Below are positions 55,102 to 64,000 of a DNA stretch of 64,000 nucleotides, piece by piece. The DNA is from Cellulomonas dongxiuzhuiae. Its GTDB lineage: Bacteria; Actinomycetota; Actinomycetes; Actinomycetales; Cellulomonadaceae. A program made the position numbers and the translations under genes. Within the stretch, counting starts at the first letter, position 1; every line of letters begins with the position of its first letter. A model generated the notes under the pieces. The model was not told the origin of the DNA. It searched no databases and saw nothing but the letters and a program-made list of their open reading frames with translations. Location: the NCBI RefSeq assembly GCF_018623035.1, contig NZ_CP076023.1:3472001-3536000 (forward strand), written 5' to 3'.

Positions 55102-55713
55102 TCACCGCTGGCGCAGACGCTCCATGGCGAGCTGCACGAGCGCGATGAGCGCCTGCTTGGTCGCCGCCCGGGACCGCGCGTCGGTGTAGAGCACCGGCAC
55201 GTGGGCGGGGATGGCGAGCGCCTCGCGGACGTCGTCGAGCTGGTGCTTGGCGATCCCGTCGAAGCAGTTGACGCCGACGACGAACGGGATGCCGCGCGAC
55301 TCGAAGTAGTCCACGGCGGGGAAGCACTGGTCCAGGCGGTCGGTGTCGACGAGCACGACGGCACCGATGGCCCCGCGGACGAGGTCGTCCCACATGAAGA
55401 GGAAGCGGTCCTGGCCCGGGGTCCCGAACAGGTACAGCCACAGCGAGCCCGGCAGCGCGATGCGACCGAAGTCCATCGCGACCGTCGTGGTCGTCTTGCG
55501 GTCGGACACGCCGCCGGCGTCGTCGACGCCCACGGAGTGCTCGGTCATGGCTGCTTCGGTGTTGAGCGGCTCGATGTCGGAGATCGAGCCGATGAAGGTC
55601 GTCTTGCCGACGGCGAAGCCGCCTGCGACGACGATCTTGACGACGGTGGGTGCGACTGCGCCCGCGGTACCCGACGGAGCGGCGACGGCGGCGTCAGAGG
55701 GCGGAAATGCCAT
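55102..55713 (-). CDS. cvnD: Conservon small GTPase (CvnD-like)
   Basis: A Ras-like GTP-binding protein of about 203 aa. P-loop GGFAVGKTT, switch region SDIEPLNTEAAMTEHSVG, DFGRI (DxxG position), and a VGVNCFDG segment replacing NKxD, as usual for this group. It is the downstream effector of the conservon operon. The ATG at 55713 is preferred over the GTG at 55722 because GGAGAG lies 8 nt before it; it overlaps the DUF742 gene by 20 bp. Confidence 0.92.
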   Translation of the reverse strand: MAFPPSDAAVAAPSGTAGAVAPTVVKIVVAGGFAVGKTTFIGSISDIEPLNTEAAMTEHSVGVDDAGGVSDRKTTTTVAMDFGRIALPGSLWLYLFGTPGQDRFLFMWDDLVRGAIGAVVLVDTDRLDQCFPAVDYFESRGIPFVVGVNCFDGIAKHQLDDVREALAIPAHVPVLYTDARSRAATKQALIALVQLAMERLRQR

Positions 55714-56071
55714 TGAGAACACTCTCCAGCACGCTCAGGGACAGGGCGGGGGACTCACCGGTGTTGACCTCGACCGGCTGTGAGGTGTGCACGCGCACAG
55801 AGTTCGCGTCGGTGAGGTCGGACACGAGGATCCGAATCACACCGAGCGGAAGATGGAGGAGCGCCGACAGCTCGGCGACCGAGATGTACCCGGCCGACGC
55901 GTGCTGGATGATCGCGCGCTTCTCAGGCGTCAGACCCGTGCTCGCCACGGCGCCCGGCATCACCTCGACCAGAGCCTCGAGAGGCAGGTCGGAGCGTGAC
56001 GAGCGCACGCGGCCGCCGGTCACGGCATAGGGCCGGACCGTTCGGGCCTCGTACTCGACGTGTTCGCTCAT
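55694..56071 (-). CDS. cvnC: DUF742 protein of conservon (CvnC-like)
   Basis: A 125-aa member of DUF742. It has the VRPYAVTGGRVRSS opening, the winged-helix-like LTPEKRAIIQHASAGYISVAELSALLHLPLGVIRILVSDLTD core and the conserved GESPALSLSVLESVLNGISAL end. It lies between the roadblock and GTPase genes, the standard order; it is thought to connect sensor output to the GTPase. Confidence 0.93.
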   Translation of the reverse strand: MSEHVEYEARTVRPYAVTGGRVRSSRSDLPLEALVEVMPGAVASTGLTPEKRAIIQHASAGYISVAELSALLHLPLGVIRILVSDLTDANSVRVHTSQPVEVNTGESPALSLSVLESVLNGISAL

Positions 56072-56082
56072 CGCAGCCGGCC

Positions 56083-56532
56083 TCAGGCGACGGGCGCCCG
56101 GGTCGCACCGTCGACGGGCAGCTGGCCACGCATCTCGGAGATGAGCTGCGGGGTCAGCGTCGCCTCGGTGCGCGAGACGAGCATCGCCATCTCGTAACCG
56201 ATGAGGCCCACGTCGCAGGTCGCCTCCGCCACCACCGCGAGGACGGAGCCGTTGGAGACGCTCATGAGGAAGAGGAACAGATGGTCCATCTCGATGATCG
56301 CCTGACGCACCTCCCCCGCACGGAGCTGGCGGGCAGCGCCACGGGTGAGGCTCGACATGCCGGAGACGATGGCCGCGAGCTGGTCGCCGCTGGTGCGGTC
56401 GAGCTGCTCGGACATCGCCATGAGCAGGCCGTCGGCCGACACCACGAGCGTGTGGCGAGTGCCGGGCACGGTCCGGACGAAGTTGTCCAGGAGCCAGCCG
56501 AAATTGGCTGCCTCGGTGCTGAGCGCGGTCAC
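56083..56532 (-). CDS. cvnB: Roadblock/LC7 protein of conservon (CvnB-like)
   Basis: A 149-aa single roadblock/LC7 domain (NFGWLLDNFVRTVPGTRHTLVVSADGLLMAMS..., QLAAIVSGMSSL). In Myxococcus MglB this fold is a GTPase-activating protein; in conservons it acts with the CvnD GTPase. The start is GTG with GGAGG 6 nt upstream. It is 11 bp from the next gene. Confidence 0.93.
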   Translation of the reverse strand: MTALSTEAANFGWLLDNFVRTVPGTRHTLVVSADGLLMAMSEQLDRTSGDQLAAIVSGMSSLTRGAARQLRAGEVRQAIIEMDHLFLFLMSVSNGSVLAVVAEATCDVGLIGYEMAMLVSRTEATLTPQLISEMRGQLPVDGATRAPVA

Positions 56533-56620
56533 ACTTCCTCCTTCATGGTGCAGTCTGGACGGACTGCGGGCGGGGTGTCCACGGTGACGCACGGGCCACC
56601 GAGGTCTCGGGTTCGTTGGA

Positions 56621-59600
56621 TCACGAGTGGTCACCGTCCTGGGGGCCGTGCGCCGCGCGACGACCGCGCGACGTTCCGGTCTGGAAGCTGGACAAGCGGG
56701 AACGCAGCTGATCGGCGTCTCGCTGGACGGGGCGCTCCTCCAGGGGAGCCGGTGCGGCGGGAACCGCGCTCGGCACACGCTTGGCGAGTCGCTCCGAACC
56801 GCCCGCTCCGACGGCACTGGGCCGGTACGCGGACAGCTGGCTGAGCTCGGAGAGAGCCTGCTCCTGGATGTCCGAGCGGAGAGCGAGCATCGCGGCCACC
56901 TCGTCGTCGAGCGTTCCCACGCGAGGCGCGGCGGACGGCGGGACGGAGGGGTGGGGGACCGTCGAGGCGGGCGCGGGCTGACGTCCTGCCCACTCCGGCG
57001 GCGACCACGAGGGCGCGGGACGCTCCTCCTGGACGATGGGGGTGGCAGCCGACTGCGGCGAGGCGGGCGCGGACCACGTGGGCGCGTCCCAGCCGTTCGA
57101 CGGGGCGGCCTGCGGGGCCGGCGCGGCGGGGGCGGCGGACGCGCCGGCCTCGGGGCCCCACGCCGACGTGCGGACGGGCGTCCGCGTCACGGCGGGCGCG
57201 GGCGTCTCCTCGACCGGGTCGTCCTCCTTCTTCCGGCTGAAGAAGTTGCCCCACCGACGCTTCGGCTTGTCGTCCGACGGTGCGACGAGCTCGCCGAACG
57301 CCGGCGCTGCCGAGGTCGACGCCGCGGGTGCCGGCGTCGGCTGCCAGACCGGTGCCGAGGCGGCCGCGGGAGGTGCCACCGGCGCGGGGGCCACGGGAGC
57401 GGGTGCGACCGGGGCCACCGGCGCAGGTGCGACCGGAGCCGCATCCACCGGCCTGAACATCTCCGTCGGCTGGTCGGCGGCTGCGGACCGGGCCCACGCC
57501 GGGGTCGACGGGCGCCACTGGTCGGCGGCGGGTGCCGCAGCGGCGGCCGCCGGCGCGACGGGCGCCTGCTGGCCCTGCCACGTCGGCTCCTGCCACGCGC
57601 TCGGCGCGGCCTGGCGCGCCGGCTCGGGGGCCGGGGCCTCGACAGCGGGCGGGGGCGTGGCGGCGACCGGCGCCCAGGGGGCGGCGACCTCCTCCTCGAC
57701 CTCCGGCTCCGACTCGACCTCGACCTGCCCGAGCTCCGCCACCGGCGACCCGGCCGGGGCCGACCAGACGGGCTGCCCGTTGAGCGTGGGCTCCGGGACG
57801 ACCGGGAGAGCCCCGGTGTGCCACGCCCGGGCCTCGTCGAGCGACCGCTCGAAGGGCACGTACGGCGCCGTGTACTGCAGCGACGGGCTGTCGCTGCTGC
57901 CGGCCCAGCCGGAGTAGCCGCTGTACGAGGTGAACGTCGGCTCGGGCTCGTGCTGGGGCGTCTCCTCGGGGTCGGCCGCCCACGCGGCGGCCTCCTCGCG
58001 GGTCCACACCTGCGTCTCGTCACCGGCCGGCGCGAGCGGGGTCTGCGCCACGGGCTGCGCCCACGGCTGCTGCTCGTCCCAGGACGCGGCGGGAGCCTGC
58101 TGCTCCTCCCACGACGCGGCCGGAGCCTGCTGCTCGTTCCACGACGCAGCCGGAGCCTGCTGCTCCTCCCACGCCGCAGCCGGAGCCTGGGGCTCCTCCC
58201 ACGACGGGGCCGGAGCCTGGGGCTCGTCCCACGACGCGGCCGGGGTCGGCTGCGGCTCGTCGGCCGGCGCCTCCTGCGCCCACGGTGCCACGTCGGCCTG
58301 CGGCGCGTGCCACGGCTCCTCCGCCTGCGTCGGCGCCCACGGCTTCTCGTCGGTGTGGGGCGCGGTCCAGGACTCGGTGTCCGGCGCGCTCCACTGCTCG
58401 ACCGGGCGGTCGTCGGTCGCGTCGGTGGCCGAGGGCGCGGCAGAGCCGCGGCTCGGCAGCCCGCTGCTCAGGTCGCGCCACGACGGCACCGGCCAGCCGG
58501 AGTCCTCGGCGGGCGCCGAGGCTGTCACGGCCTGCTCGTGCTCGTCCGGCTCGAGCGACGGCACGACGAACGCGTCGGGCGACGGCGTGGTCACCGGCTC
58601 CGGCACGTCCTTGCCGCTGCGGAAGCCGGAGAACAGACCGGCACGGGCCGCCGGGTCGGCGGGGGCCGGGACCGGGCGCACCTCGTCCTGCTGCGGCTCG
58701 CTCGCCCACGCGGACGTCGCGGCACGAGCACGCGTCGGCAGACCCACGTGCAGCGGCGTCGCCGCGACCGCGGGGGCCCACTCGCCGGTGTCGACCGACA
58801 GCTCGGGCGACAGGCGGGTGTCCGGGGCGACCGGGAGGACGATGTTGTCCTCGTCGAACGTCTTGCGCGAACGCGTCGGCAGCCCACCGGGCGTGCTGAG
58901 CATCGGCACGGGGATCGAGTCGTCCTCGTCGGCCGCCGCGGGCTGCGCCACGGACGAGGAGCCCGTGTCGTCACCGCGACGGCGGCGCGGCAGCCCGAGC
59001 GACGTCTCGCCGTCGGTGAGCTCGGCGAGGTCGACGGCCCGCACCTCGGGGATCTCCACCTCCGGCAGCCCGGAGGACTGGGCGGGGGCGGAGCTGGGCG
59101 GGAGCGCCCCGTAGGCGTTGACCTCGTTGGCCGAGAACAGCGTGCTGGGGAACTTCACGTAGGCCTCGGTCCCGGTGCCGCCGACGCGCTTGCTCAGCGT
59201 CACCTCGGCACCGAGGCGCTGGGCGAGGCGGCCGACCACGTAGAGGCCGAGGCGCTGGGCACCGAGGGCGTCGCTCGCGGAGACGGACGCGATCTTGATG
59301 TTCGCGGCCTCGATCTCCGCGTCCGTCATGCCCAGGCCCTGGTCCGCGATCCGCACGATCACCGACGCGCCGGACACGCCGGTGCTGACGATGACGGGCG
59401 TCTCGGGCTCGGAGAACACCGTGGCGTTCTCGAGGATCTCGGCGATGAGGTGCGCGGCCGACAGGGCGTTGAACCCGAGCATGTGCGGGTCGACCTGCAG
59501 GTCGAGCTGGACGCGGTCGTACTGCTCGATCTCCGAGGAGGCCGTGCGGATGACGTCGGACAGCGGCATCGCGTCACGCAGGCGTCGGCCGGAGTCGATG

Positions 59601-60985
59601 CCGGCGAGCACGAGGAGCGACTCCGCGTTGCGGCGCATCCGGGTGGCGAGGTGGTCGAGGCGGAACAGGTTCGCCAGCGTCCCCGGGTCCTCCTCGGCGC
59701 GCTCCAGCGAGTCGATGAAGGACAGCTGCCGGTTGAGCAGGACCTGGTCGCGACGGGCGACGTTGACGAACATCTCGGCGATGGAGCCGCGCAGCGCGGC
59801 CTGCTCCTGGGCGACCTGCACGGTGGTCGCGTTGACCGCGTTGAACGCCTGGGCCAGCCGGCCGACCTCGTCGTTGGAGCGGACCGGGATCGGCGCCAGC
59901 GTGATCTCGGGGCCCTCGCCGGGCGTCGAGACCTGCTCGACGAGGCGGGGCAGCTGCTCGCGGACGTCGGCGGCGGCGCTGGTGAGGCGACGCAGCGGCA
60001 CGACGATCGAGCGGGAGACCGTCACGGCGAAGAAGAAGGACACGATGAGAGCGAGCAGGGCGAGGGCGACGGTGATGAGGGCCTGGTCGCGCGCAGCGGT
60101 CACACCATCTGCGGCGAGCTCGTCGGCGCCGCGGAGCACACCGCTGTTGACCCCGCCGATCATCGTCATCTGGTCGGTCGTCTGCGCCGTCCACGACGCG
60201 ATGTCGATCGTGGCGATCGCGCCCACGGAGCCCTGCGTGAAGAGGGCTCGCATGGACAGCAGGGTCGCGGTCGGGTCGCTCGTCCTGACCTCGAGGCCGT
60301 CGATGCCGAGCGCGCCCACCATGAGGCGCGCACGCTCACGAGCGAGCTCCGTGCCGGTCGTCTCCGACTGGAACTTGCGGGCGAGGGCGGGGCTGTCGAC
60401 GACGGCGCTCTTCAGCTCGAAACCCGTGACGTACTCGTTGACGAGCGCGTCGCTGAGCATCGCGAGCTCGAGGTTCGCGGAGACGTACTCGGCCAGCTCG
60501 CGGTCGCGCAGCGAGTTGGCGACACCCTCCATGACGCGCGTCTGCCCGTCGAGGATGTCCTGGAAGCCGTTCTTGACGACGACACGGTTGCCGCTGCCGT
60601 CGACGCGCTCGCGCAGCTGGGGAAGAGCGGTCCGGTACGTGGTCTGCTGGTCCTGGAAGTCCTTGACGACCGCCGCGGGGAACTCAGCGAGGTCGAGGTC
60701 GGCCGTGACCTTCCTCGTGTCCGCGAGGGCGCTGTCCGTCACCTGACGCGCAGCCTCCACCTGCTCCGGGGGTGCCCCCGTCAGGGACAGGATCCGCTCC
60801 TGCTGGAACGCCGCCGTGAGCGGGCTCAGCGCATCGAGCGTGCGCACCACGGTCTGGGTCGCCCGCGCGTACCGGAGGTCGTTGATCGCGCCGTACGAGA
60901 TGTACGTACCGGCCACGAGCAGAACGATCATGGGCACGGCGAGGACCGCCAGGACCTTGGCACGGATGCCGAGCCGTCGCAGCAT
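56621..60985 (-). CDS. cvnA: Conservon sensor histidine kinase (CvnA-like), giant form
   Basis: A 1454-aa membrane kinase. Its first helix is at about 14-34; the extracytoplasmic NIT (nitrate/nitrite-sensing) domain runs to about 300, ahead of a second helix, HAMP (about 325-395) and a helical dimerisation region (QVLLNRQLSFIDSLERAEEDP). HATPase_c follows, with N-box LIAEILENATVFS at about 515 and G-box DQGLGMTD at about 547. No phosphorylatable H-box is obvious. The last ~820 residues are disordered Pro/Ala/Glu/Trp-rich sequence with 10-aa tandem repeats. Typical CvnA proteins are shorter. First gene of the conservon. Confidence 0.92.
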   Translation of the reverse strand: MLRRLGIRAKVLAVLAVPMIVLLVAGTYISYGAINDLRYARATQTVVRTLDALSPLTAAFQQERILSLTGAPPEQVEAARQVTDSALADTRKVTADLDLAEFPAAVVKDFQDQQTTYRTALPQLRERVDGSGNRVVVKNGFQDILDGQTRVMEGVANSLRDRELAEYVSANLELAMLSDALVNEYVTGFELKSAVVDSPALARKFQSETTGTELARERARLMVGALGIDGLEVRTSDPTATLLSMRALFTQGSVGAIATIDIASWTAQTTDQMTMIGGVNSGVLRGADELAADGVTAARDQALITVALALLALIVSFFFAVTVSRSIVVPLRRLTSAAADVREQLPRLVEQVSTPGEGPEITLAPIPVRSNDEVGRLAQAFNAVNATTVQVAQEQAALRGSIAEMFVNVARRDQVLLNRQLSFIDSLERAEEDPGTLANLFRLDHLATRMRRNAESLLVLAGIDSGRRLRDAMPLSDVIRTASSEIEQYDRVQLDLQVDPHMLGFNALSAAHLIAEILENATVFSEPETPVIVSTGVSGASVIVRIADQGLGMTDAEIEAANIKIASVSASDALGAQRLGLYVVGRLAQRLGAEVTLSKRVGGTGTEAYVKFPSTLFSANEVNAYGALPPSSAPAQSSGLPEVEIPEVRAVDLAELTDGETSLGLPRRRRGDDTGSSSVAQPAAADEDDSIPVPMLSTPGGLPTRSRKTFDEDNIVLPVAPDTRLSPELSVDTGEWAPAVAATPLHVGLPTRARAATSAWASEPQQDEVRPVPAPADPAARAGLFSGFRSGKDVPEPVTTPSPDAFVVPSLEPDEHEQAVTASAPAEDSGWPVPSWRDLSSGLPSRGSAAPSATDATDDRPVEQWSAPDTESWTAPHTDEKPWAPTQAEEPWHAPQADVAPWAQEAPADEPQPTPAASWDEPQAPAPSWEEPQAPAAAWEEQQAPAASWNEQQAPAASWEEQQAPAASWDEQQPWAQPVAQTPLAPAGDETQVWTREEAAAWAADPEETPQHEPEPTFTSYSGYSGWAGSSDSPSLQYTAPYVPFERSLDEARAWHTGALPVVPEPTLNGQPVWSAPAGSPVAELGQVEVESEPEVEEEVAAPWAPVAATPPPAVEAPAPEPARQAAPSAWQEPTWQGQQAPVAPAAAAAAPAADQWRPSTPAWARSAAADQPTEMFRPVDAAPVAPAPVAPVAPAPVAPAPVAPPAAASAPVWQPTPAPAASTSAAPAFGELVAPSDDKPKRRWGNFFSRKKEDDPVEETPAPAVTRTPVRTSAWGPEAGASAAPAAPAPQAAPSNGWDAPTWSAPASPQSAATPIVQEERPAPSWSPPEWAGRQPAPASTVPHPSVPPSAAPRVGTLDDEVAAMLALRSDIQEQALSELSQLSAYRPSAVGAGGSERLAKRVPSAVPAAPAPLEERPVQRDADQLRSRLSSFQTGTSRGRRAAHGPQDGDHS
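58081..58245 (-). repeat. 30-bp tandem repeats in the kinase C-terminal tail
   Basis: Five to six copies of a 30-bp unit encode xEQQAPAASW-type decapeptides in the disordered C-terminus of the sensor kinase. Copies differ by a few bases, so the array is not a recent perfect duplication. Confidence 0.85.
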
Positions 60986-61237
60986 GTCGATCCTTCCCTT
61001 CGCCCGACGTCGGACGCTTGCGCGATACCGGGTGCGTCCGTGGTGCGGCCACCGCCGGTGACTGCCGTCTGCGCTTCATCGGTACCTGGACAGCGGACCA
61101 TTAGCCCGGGGCCCGAGTTTGCCACGGACCTCACCCGTCCCGATACGGCATCGAGGGGGCAGATCGGGCACCCGTGGACGGACCGCCCCGGCGCGTCAGC
61201 GTGCCGCCCCCCGGTCGGCCGGACTACCGTTCGCCCC

Positions 61238-62242
61238 GTGCGTGCCGTCGTCGTCACCTCTCCCGGCGGCCCCGAGGTGCTCGGGGTCCAGGACGTGCCC
61301 GACCCCGTCCCCGGGCCGGGCGAGGTGCTCGTCCGCGTGACGGCGGCCGGTGTGAACCGCGCTGACCTGCTGCAACGCGCCGGGCACTACCCTCCCCCGC
61401 CGGGTGCCCCCGCGTGGCCGGGGCTCGAGGTCGCCGGCGTCGTGCTGGAGACGGGTCCCCCGGCCCCGCCGTCCGACGCCGCCGCGCCGTCGGCACCCTC
61501 GCTGCGGCCCGGCGACCGTGTCGCCGGCCTGCTCGCGGGCGGAGGTTACGCCGAAAGAGTGACAATTCCGGCGTCCCAGACCCTCCTGGTCCCTCGGGAG
61601 GGTGACCTCGAGGGCGCTGCGGGGCTGCCGGAGGCCCTCGCGACCGTCTGGTCGAACCTGCGCGCGGCCGCCTTCGCCCCCGGTGAGACGCTGCTCGTGC
61701 ACGGCGGTTCGGGTGGCGTCGGCTCGGTGGCGGTCCAGCTGGCGCACGCCCTGGGGCACCACGTCATCGCCACCGCCGGCGGACCGGAGCGGTGCGCGCG
61801 CGTGCGGGAGCTCGGGGCCGACGTCGTCGTCGACCACCGCGCGCAGGACGTCGCCGACGCGGTGCGCGACGCGACCGGCGGGCGCGGCGTGGACGTCGTC
61901 CTCGACGTCCTCGGCGGCCGCGCGCTGGGCGGCAACGTGCGGCTGCTGGCCGAGGGCGGCCGGCTCGTCGTCATCGGGCTGCAGCAGGGGCGGCGCGGCG
62001 AGCTCGACCTGCCGGCCCTCATGGCGCGGCGCGGGTCGGTCATCGCCACGACGCTGCGCGACCGTCCCGCCGCGCAGAAGGCCGCGATCATGGCCGACGT
62101 GCGCGCCCACGTCTGGCCGCTCGTGCTCGACGGCCGCGTGCGTCCCGTCGTGCACGCGCGCGTGCCGCTGGCCGACGCGCGCCGCGCGCACGAGCTGCTC
62201 GAGTCGGGCGAGGTGTTCGGCAAGGTCCTGCTGCTGCCCTGA
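61238..62242 (+). CDS. NAD(P)H-quinone oxidoreductase, zeta-crystallin/PIG3 type
   Basis: A 334-aa MDR-superfamily enzyme without the zinc ligands of alcohol dehydrogenases. GVNRADLLQRAGHYPPPPGAP is the quinone-reductase/PIG3 signature, and GGSGGVGSVAVQLAHALG the nucleotide-binding loop. It reduces quinones or enones with NADPH. The GTG start is supported by TACCGT ending 7 nt upstream (leaderless). Confidence 0.9.
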   Translation: MRAVVVTSPGGPEVLGVQDVPDPVPGPGEVLVRVTAAGVNRADLLQRAGHYPPPPGAPAWPGLEVAGVVLETGPPAPPSDAAAPSAPSLRPGDRVAGLLAGGGYAERVTIPASQTLLVPREGDLEGAAGLPEALATVWSNLRAAAFAPGETLLVHGGSGGVGSVAVQLAHALGHHVIATAGGPERCARVRELGADVVVDHRAQDVADAVRDATGGRGVDVVLDVLGGRALGGNVRLLAEGGRLVVIGLQQGRRGELDLPALMARRGSVIATTLRDRPAAQKAAIMADVRAHVWPLVLDGRVRPVVHARVPLADARRAHELLESGEVFGKVLLLP

Positions 62243-62259
62243 GCGCGCGGGCGCAGGCG

Positions 62260-63492
62260 TCAGCCAAGCAGACCGGCCGCCAGCGCGGGCGCCAGGGCGG
62301 GTGCGAGCGGCAGGCGCGGCACGAGCGTCGCCTGGACCGCGTGGTAGATGTCCGCCTTCCCGGCCCACACGGTCCGCGAGACCCGGTTGTCGGTGCCGAG
62401 CTCGTGCCACCACGAGCCGCCGTCCCGGTCCAGCACGTGCTCGCCGATGTACTCCCACCACAGCGTGTAGAGGTCGTCGTAGCCCGCGTCGCCGGTCGCG
62501 GCGTGCAGCGCGGCGGCGGCGGCGACGGCCTCCGCCGCGACCCAGTGCATGCGCTCGCGGACGACGGGACGCCCCTGCCAGTCCACCGTGTAGACGAACC
62601 CCGGGGCGCCGTCGACGTCCCAGCCGTCGCGCACGGACGCGCCGAAGAGGTCGGCCGCGTCGTGCAGGAGCCACGCGGGTGCGTCGTCGCCGCGGGCCTG
62701 CAGCGCGGCGCGCGCGTGCAGCGTGAGGCGCGCCCACTCGAACCCGTGGCCCACGGTCGCGCCGTAGGGCCGGAAGGGGTGCGCCGGGGTGTCGGCGTTG
62801 TACTCACGGTCCTCGCGCCACGACGCGTCGTAGTGCTCCGGCAGGCGCCAGGAGCCGCCGCGCGCGAAGCCGTGCACCACCCGCTCGACGATCCGCACGG
62901 CGCGGTCGAGCCACCGCCGGTCGCCGGTGACGTCCGCGGCGGCGAGGTACGCCTCGACCGTGTGCATGTTCGCGTTGACGCCCCGGTACGGGTCGAGGTC
63001 CGTGAACGTGCGGTCCCACTCCTCGACGACCATGCCGGCCTCGTCGTCCCAGAACCGGCGCTCCTGCACGGCGAGCGCGTCGTCGAGCAGCGCGCGGGCG
63101 CCGGGGCGTCCCGCGACGGTCGCGCTCGCGGCCGCGAGGACGACGAACGCGTGCGGGTAGGCGGCCTTGGTGGTGTCGCGCGGCGTCCCGTCGGGCTCGA
63201 CCTCGGCGAACCAGCCGCCGTGCTCGTCGTCGCGGAACAGCCCGGTCAGCGCCGCGAGCCCGTGGTCGACGAGGGCGGCGGACCCCGGCCGGCCGGCGAG
63301 GTGACCGAGCGCGTAGACGTGCGTCATGCGGCACGTGATCCACAGCTCGAGGGGGCCGGGCTGGGGACGCCCCACGTCGTCGAGCCGGGCGAAGCCGCCG
63401 CGCGCGAGCCGCGACGGACGCCCGAACTCCCACAGGCGGTCCGTCTCCGCCTCGAGCCAGCGGCCGTGCGCCGGGGTGCTGAGCCACGCCAT
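62260..63492 (-). CDS. AGE family sugar isomerase/epimerase
   Basis: A 410-aa (alpha/alpha)6-barrel enzyme. It has WLSTPAHGRWLEAETDRLWEFGRPS, followed by PLELWITCRMTHVYALGHLAGRPG, NANMHTVEAYLAAADVTGDRRWLDRA (catalytic His) and GHGFEWARLTLHAR, all typical of N-acylglucosamine 2-epimerase-like proteins, including mannose and sulfoquinovose isomerases. The substrate cannot be assigned. The ATG has TAGGGT 6 nt upstream (leaderless). Confidence 0.9.
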   Translation of the reverse strand: MAWLSTPAHGRWLEAETDRLWEFGRPSRLARGGFARLDDVGRPQPGPLELWITCRMTHVYALGHLAGRPGSAALVDHGLAALTGLFRDDEHGGWFAEVEPDGTPRDTTKAAYPHAFVVLAAASATVAGRPGARALLDDALAVQERRFWDDEAGMVVEEWDRTFTDLDPYRGVNANMHTVEAYLAAADVTGDRRWLDRAVRIVERVVHGFARGGSWRLPEHYDASWREDREYNADTPAHPFRPYGATVGHGFEWARLTLHARAALQARGDDAPAWLLHDAADLFGASVRDGWDVDGAPGFVYTVDWQGRPVVRERMHWVAAEAVAAAAALHAATGDAGYDDLYTLWWEYIGEHVLDRDGGSWWHELGTDNRVSRTVWAGKADIYHAVQATLVPRLPLAPALAPALAAGLLG

Positions 63493-63561
63493 CCACCCAC
63501 CCTAGTCAGCGCTCGTCCGGGTGGGCCTGCGCCTGGCGGGCGTCTCGGCGATGATGGCGGG

Positions 63562-64000
63562 GTGGACCACGACGAGCAGCACGACGAGCAGCACGGCGGG
63601 CGCGCGACGGGCGAGACCCGGGTGGGCCCCGGAGCCGGGAGCGGGGGGTCGGCCCCGCGCGTCGTCGTCGTGCCCCCGGACGCTCCGGAGGGCGACGCGC
63701 GCCCCGGCGGTGACGAGGACCTGGCCGGCATGGTCGGCCAGCCGGCGAAGGTCATGCGGATCGGCACAATGATCAAGCAGCTCCTCGACGAGGTGCGCTC
63801 GGCCCCGCTCGACGAGGCCGCCCGCGCGCGGCTGGCGGAGATCCACGAGCGCTCGTTGCACGAGCTCGAGGAGGGCCTGTCCCCCGAGCTGCTCGCCGAG
63901 CTGCACCGCATCACGCTGCCGTTCACCGAGGACACGGCACCGTCGGACGCCGAGCTGCGGATCGCGCAGGCCCAGCTGGTCGGGTGGCTCGAGGGCCTGT
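63562..64000 (+). CDS. bpa: Bacterial proteasome activator (Bpa/PafE), partial
   Basis: The first 146 residues; the gene runs off the right edge. An acidic disordered N-terminus of ~50 residues (with DEQHDEQH) precedes the conserved core: MVGQPAKVMRIGTMIKQLLDEVRSAPLDEAARARL, then LHELEEGLSPELLAELHRI and AQAQLVGWLEGL. Bpa forms a dodecameric ring that opens the 20S proteasome gate without ATP (mycobacterial PafE). The GTG start is chosen since ATG codons just upstream are in another frame. Its presence implies proteasome genes elsewhere in the genome. Confidence 0.9.
   Translation, partial: MDHDEQHDEQHGGRATGETRVGPGAGSGGSAPRVVVVPPDAPEGDARPGGDEDLAGMVGQPAKVMRIGTMIKQLLDEVRSAPLDEAARARLAEIHERSLHELEEGLSPELLAELHRITLPFTEDTAPSDAELRIAQAQLVGWLEGL

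Noticed and set aside
56627-62242. A plus-strand frame of about 1870 codons reading into the quinone reductase
   Set aside because: Antisense to the sensor kinase until about 61000. Only the last 334 codons, from GTG 61238, are a real gene.

Overview
The window is about 64 kb of very GC-rich DNA with strong GC3 bias, many GTG starts and short 4-bp stop/start overlaps. Gene content points to an actinobacterium of the order Micrococcales, most likely Cellulomonas or a close relative: a CBM2 protein with a Pro/Thr linker, a GH81 endo-beta-1,3-glucanase, a GH32 enzyme, a conservon signalling operon, an F420/FMN LLM enzyme, the alpha/beta aspartokinase architecture, and a bacterial proteasome activator at the right edge. 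The genus is an inference from content; no 16S rRNA gene is present.

Layout. 1-5.7 kb is an accessory region: the tail of a BBE-type FAD oxidoreductase, a compositionally foreign TIR / STAND-like ATPase / TPR protein, an unrecognised 242-aa protein, and decayed sequence including a membrane-protein pseudogene. 5.7-9.2 kb holds lysC-asd and an ornithine-cyclodeaminase-family gene. 9.4-14.2 kb holds a secreted CBM2 protein with a Cip1-like domain, a DUF4395/thioredoxin pair and an ABC exporter. 14.3-18.8 kb is the dnaX-recR-DUF5063 replication/repair cluster with the SRP RNA gene upstream. 18.8-36.7 kb is mostly housekeeping and small conserved unknowns (amidohydrolase, AAA ATPase, tRNA-Ser(GGA), DUF2993, TetR and PadR regulators, glycosyltransferase, CPBP protease, M48 protease, cold-shock protein) and ends in a coupled three-gene phospholipid operon and a VapB-like/LytR_C pair. 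36.7-44.4 kb holds an NCS2 permease, a GT87-like membrane glycosyltransferase and a processive GT2 synthase / HlyD-like adaptor / GH81 glucanase operon, read here as a candidate beta-glucan exopolysaccharide locus. 44.8-54.5 kb carries an LLM oxidoreductase, DUF1684, Nei/Fpg glycosylase, tyrosine phosphatase, an MFS/hydrolase pair, tRNA-Ser(TGA), a small secreted Cys-rich protein, GH32 and a membrane protein. 54.5-61 kb holds a PIN protein and a complete conservon (sensor kinase, roadblock, DUF742, GTPase). The window closes with a quinone oxidoreductase, an AGE-family isomerase and the start of bpa.

Three things stand out. First, at least 16 genes have a TANNNT hexamer exactly 6-7 nt before the start codon, which suggests extensive leaderless transcription and fixes several starts. 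Second, the GT2-HlyD-GH81 operon. Third, the TIR/STAND/TPR protein with a substituted Walker A lysine in the foreign-looking left island.
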